33,690 bases of DNA, taken from assembly GCF_001612845.1 (NCBI RefSeq), contig NZ_BDBF01000070.1, positions 1-33,690 on the forward strand, given 5' to 3'. Shown here one piece after another: positions 32,123 to 33,690 of this stretch. The position numbers and the translations under genes were made by a program. The notes below the pieces were generated by a model, which searched no databases, was not told the origin of the DNA, and worked only from the letters and a program-made list of their open reading frames with translations. Within the stretch, counting starts at the first letter, position 1; every line of letters begins with the position of its first letter. This DNA is from Nocardia elegans NBRC 108235. GTDB taxonomy: Bacteria; Actinomycetota; Actinomycetes; Mycobacteriales; Mycobacteriaceae.

Positions 32123-33592
32123 GTGACCGAGTCGTCGAGCAGCGGCGTGGGGGCCGTTGACCCGGAATTGTGCCGAGTGTCGGTGATCGGCGGAAATACT
32201 CAACTCGATGTGGGCCTGCCCGCGACCGTGCCGGTCGCGGCCTACATCACCGACCTGGTCGAGCTGATCGATTCCCGCAATCCCGACCTGACCGAACACG
32301 ACGAGGGCGCGCCCGTGCGCGCGCAGCACTGGACGCTGGCGCGGATCGGCCGCGATCCGATCCCGCCGCACCAATCACTCACCGACGCAGAGGTTTTCGA
32401 CGGCGAGTTGCTGGTGTTGCGCTCGGTGACCGCCAAGGAGGCGCCCGCGCTTTTCGACGATGTGATCGACGCGGTCTCGCGGCTCACCGCCGAATCGGGG
32501 AACGCCTGGTCACCGACGGAGGCGCGCCGAATGGGGCTGGGCGCCGGGCTGATCGCGGTACTCGTCGCGGTCGCGGTCCTGGTGTCCGGTAAGGGCACCG
32601 GTATCTGGAACGGATTCATCGCGCTCGGCGCGGGCGTACTCGCCGCCGGTGCCGCGGTGATCGTCGCGCGCCGCTATCCGGCGGAGCGCACGACCGCGAA
32701 CGTGTTGTCGCTGTTCGCGATTGCGCTGCTGGGCGCGAGCGCGGGCCTGCTCACGCCGGGCCGGGTGGGATCGCCGCACGTCCTGTTCGCGGCGGTGGCG
32801 GCTCTGGTGGTGGCGCTGGCGCTGTATTCGATGACCCGCGCCGGGTCGCTCGTGGTGGCCGCGGTGGTCACCAGCGCCGCGGTGCTCGCGGTCGCCGCGG
32901 CGGTACGGATGGTGTGGGACTTCGACATCGCGAAGATCGCCGTCGGCGTGCTGATCGCCGGGCTGGTGCTGATCACGATGGCTCCCCGGGCGGCCGTCGC
33001 CGCGGCGCGCCTGCCGGTTCCTCCGGTGCCGACCGCCGGGGGCGCCATCGACCCCACCGATCACGAACCGCGCCCGACCATCGCCGATATCGGCGTCATC
33101 GGCGCGACGGCGCTGCCCTCGGCGGCCGGGCTGGAGCGCCGGGCCCACGCGGCCAATCAGTACCAGTCCGGAGTCCTGGTGGGCGCCACGCTCGCAGCGG
33201 GTTTCGGCGCCGTCCTGGGGGCCGATCCGCTGGGCGAGGCGCGCTGGCAGGGGTTGGTGCTGGCGGCGATCACCGCGGTGGTGCTGTGCCTGCGTGGCCG
33301 GGCGTACGCCGATCTCACCCAGGCGTCGACGATGATCGCGGGCGGCACCGCGGTGGCGCTCGCCGTCACCGCCGGAACCGCTGTGGCGAACGAGGATTGG
33401 CGCGCGGTCGGTGCGGGTCTGTTGCTGATCGTCGCCGCGGCGGTGGTCGCCTTCGGTGTGCTCGGACCTCGCGCGGACGTGTCGCCGGTGGTGCGGCGGG
33501 CGATCGAGATCTTCGAGTATCTACTGATCATCGCCATCGTGCCGCTGTCGCTGTGGCTGATGGACGTCTATTCGGCCGCCCGGAACATCTGA
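32123..33592 (+). CDS. eccD: Type VII secretion integral membrane protein EccD
   Basis: 489 residues from GTG 32123, with GGGAG about 11 bases upstream. Residues ~15-105 form the ubiquitin-like cytosolic domain (CRVSVIGGNTQLDVGLPATV ... DGELLVLRSV). Eleven hydrophobic segments follow, at about 136-155, 162-181, 190-207, 215-235, 240-264, 268-287, 346-365, 375-390, 397-420, 425-447 and 463-485, with a longer cytosolic loop (~290-345) after the sixth. This is the EccD architecture. Known: two EccD copies per protomer line the inner-membrane vestibule of the ESX complex. The probable mycosin gene starts 8 bases after its stop, so they likely share a transcript. Confidence 0.9.
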   Translation: MTESSSSGVGAVDPELCRVSVIGGNTQLDVGLPATVPVAAYITDLVELIDSRNPDLTEHDEGAPVRAQHWTLARIGRDPIPPHQSLTDAEVFDGELLVLRSVTAKEAPALFDDVIDAVSRLTAESGNAWSPTEARRMGLGAGLIAVLVAVAVLVSGKGTGIWNGFIALGAGVLAAGAAVIVARRYPAERTTANVLSLFAIALLGASAGLLTPGRVGSPHVLFAAVAALVVALALYSMTRAGSLVVAAVVTSAAVLAVAAAVRMVWDFDIAKIAVGVLIAGLVLITMAPRAAVAAARLPVPPVPTAGGAIDPTDHEPRPTIADIGVIGATALPSAAGLERRAHAANQYQSGVLVGATLAAGFGAVLGADPLGEARWQGLVLAAITAVVLCLRGRAYADLTQASTMIAGGTAVALAVTAGTAVANEDWRAVGAGLLLIVAAAVVAFGVLGPRADVSPVVRRAIEIFEYLLIIAIVPLSLWLMDVYSAARNI

Positions 33593-33600
33593 TCGGGCCG

Positions 33601-33690
33601 ATGACTGTGCTGCGCTACGGAAGAGATTGTCCGGTAGCGGGTTTCGCGCGCGGGGCGGCTCGCCGGCTGCGCGTGGCCGCTGCCGCGGCG
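33601..33690 (+). CDS. mycP: Probable mycosin MycP N-terminus (3' partial)
   Basis: ATG 33601 opens a frame with no stop up to the window edge (30 codons). The visible protein is a signal-peptide-like start: a basic stretch (FARGARRLR-like, with several Arg) leading into an alanine-rich hydrophobic run. Position 8 bases after eccD and the usual eccD-mycP order in ESX loci suggest the membrane-anchored subtilisin-like protease MycP. No catalytic residue is within the window, so the call rests on context. Confidence 0.5.
   Translation, partial: MTVLRYGRDCPVAGFARGAARRLRVAAAAA

Overview
The window is very GC-rich, and every gene is recognisable as part of an actinobacterial ESX (type VII) secretion locus. 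The parts are EccA, EccB, EccD and EccE, a cut-off mycosin, an EsxB/EsxA-like pair, a PE/PPE pair, two EspG chaperones and EspB/EspC/EspL-like accessory proteins. This content, the GC content and the giant toxin-like protein suggest a mycolic-acid actinomycete such as Nocardia or a close relative. That genus call is inference, because no rRNA or other marker is present.

Layout. (1) 2-16489 (+) is one uninterrupted frame with no start inside the window: the 3' part of a giant multidomain protein of more than 5,490 residues. It has long charged disordered stretches, a papain-fold (Tox-PL, glutamine deamidase-like) domain, an HExxH putative metallopeptidase with a degenerate second copy, several recurring helical/beta modules and an 83-residue stretch that is about half histidine. 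(2) 16590-18206 (+) encodes a two-part protein whose first half resembles YezG-type immunity proteins, the likely antidote. (3) 18403-22348 (+) carries an EspB-like substrate, an EspG, a small accessory protein, a YbaB/EspL-like protein and an EspC/EspF-like substrate. (4) 22348-26602 (+) carries an EspA/EspE-like partner protein, PE, PPE, a second EspG, and the EsxB- and EsxA-like proteins, ending in a strong hairpin. (5) 26736-33690 holds the apparatus genes in alternating orientation: eccE (-), eccB (+), eccA (-), eccD (+) and the first 30 codons of a probable mycP (+). EccC, the motor ATPase, is not in the window.

How they may work together. Substrates form helical pairs with a W-x-G turn in one chain and a YxxxD/E signal in one chain. 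Such motifs are visible in the EspB-like (both), EspC-like (YxxxD), EspA-like (WxG), EsxB-like (both) and EsxA-like (WxG) proteins. EspG proteins would hold substrates in the cytosol and EccA would release them. EccB, D and E with an EccC encoded elsewhere would form the membrane complex, and MycP would process substrates. The giant protein with its adjacent immunity gene looks like a toxin exported by this machine. Its N-terminus, where an ESX targeting domain would be expected, lies upstream of the window.

No tRNA, rRNA, CRISPR array, insertion sequence or attachment site was recognised. No gene-free stretch exceeds 300 bases; the longest, 18207-18402, is described below.
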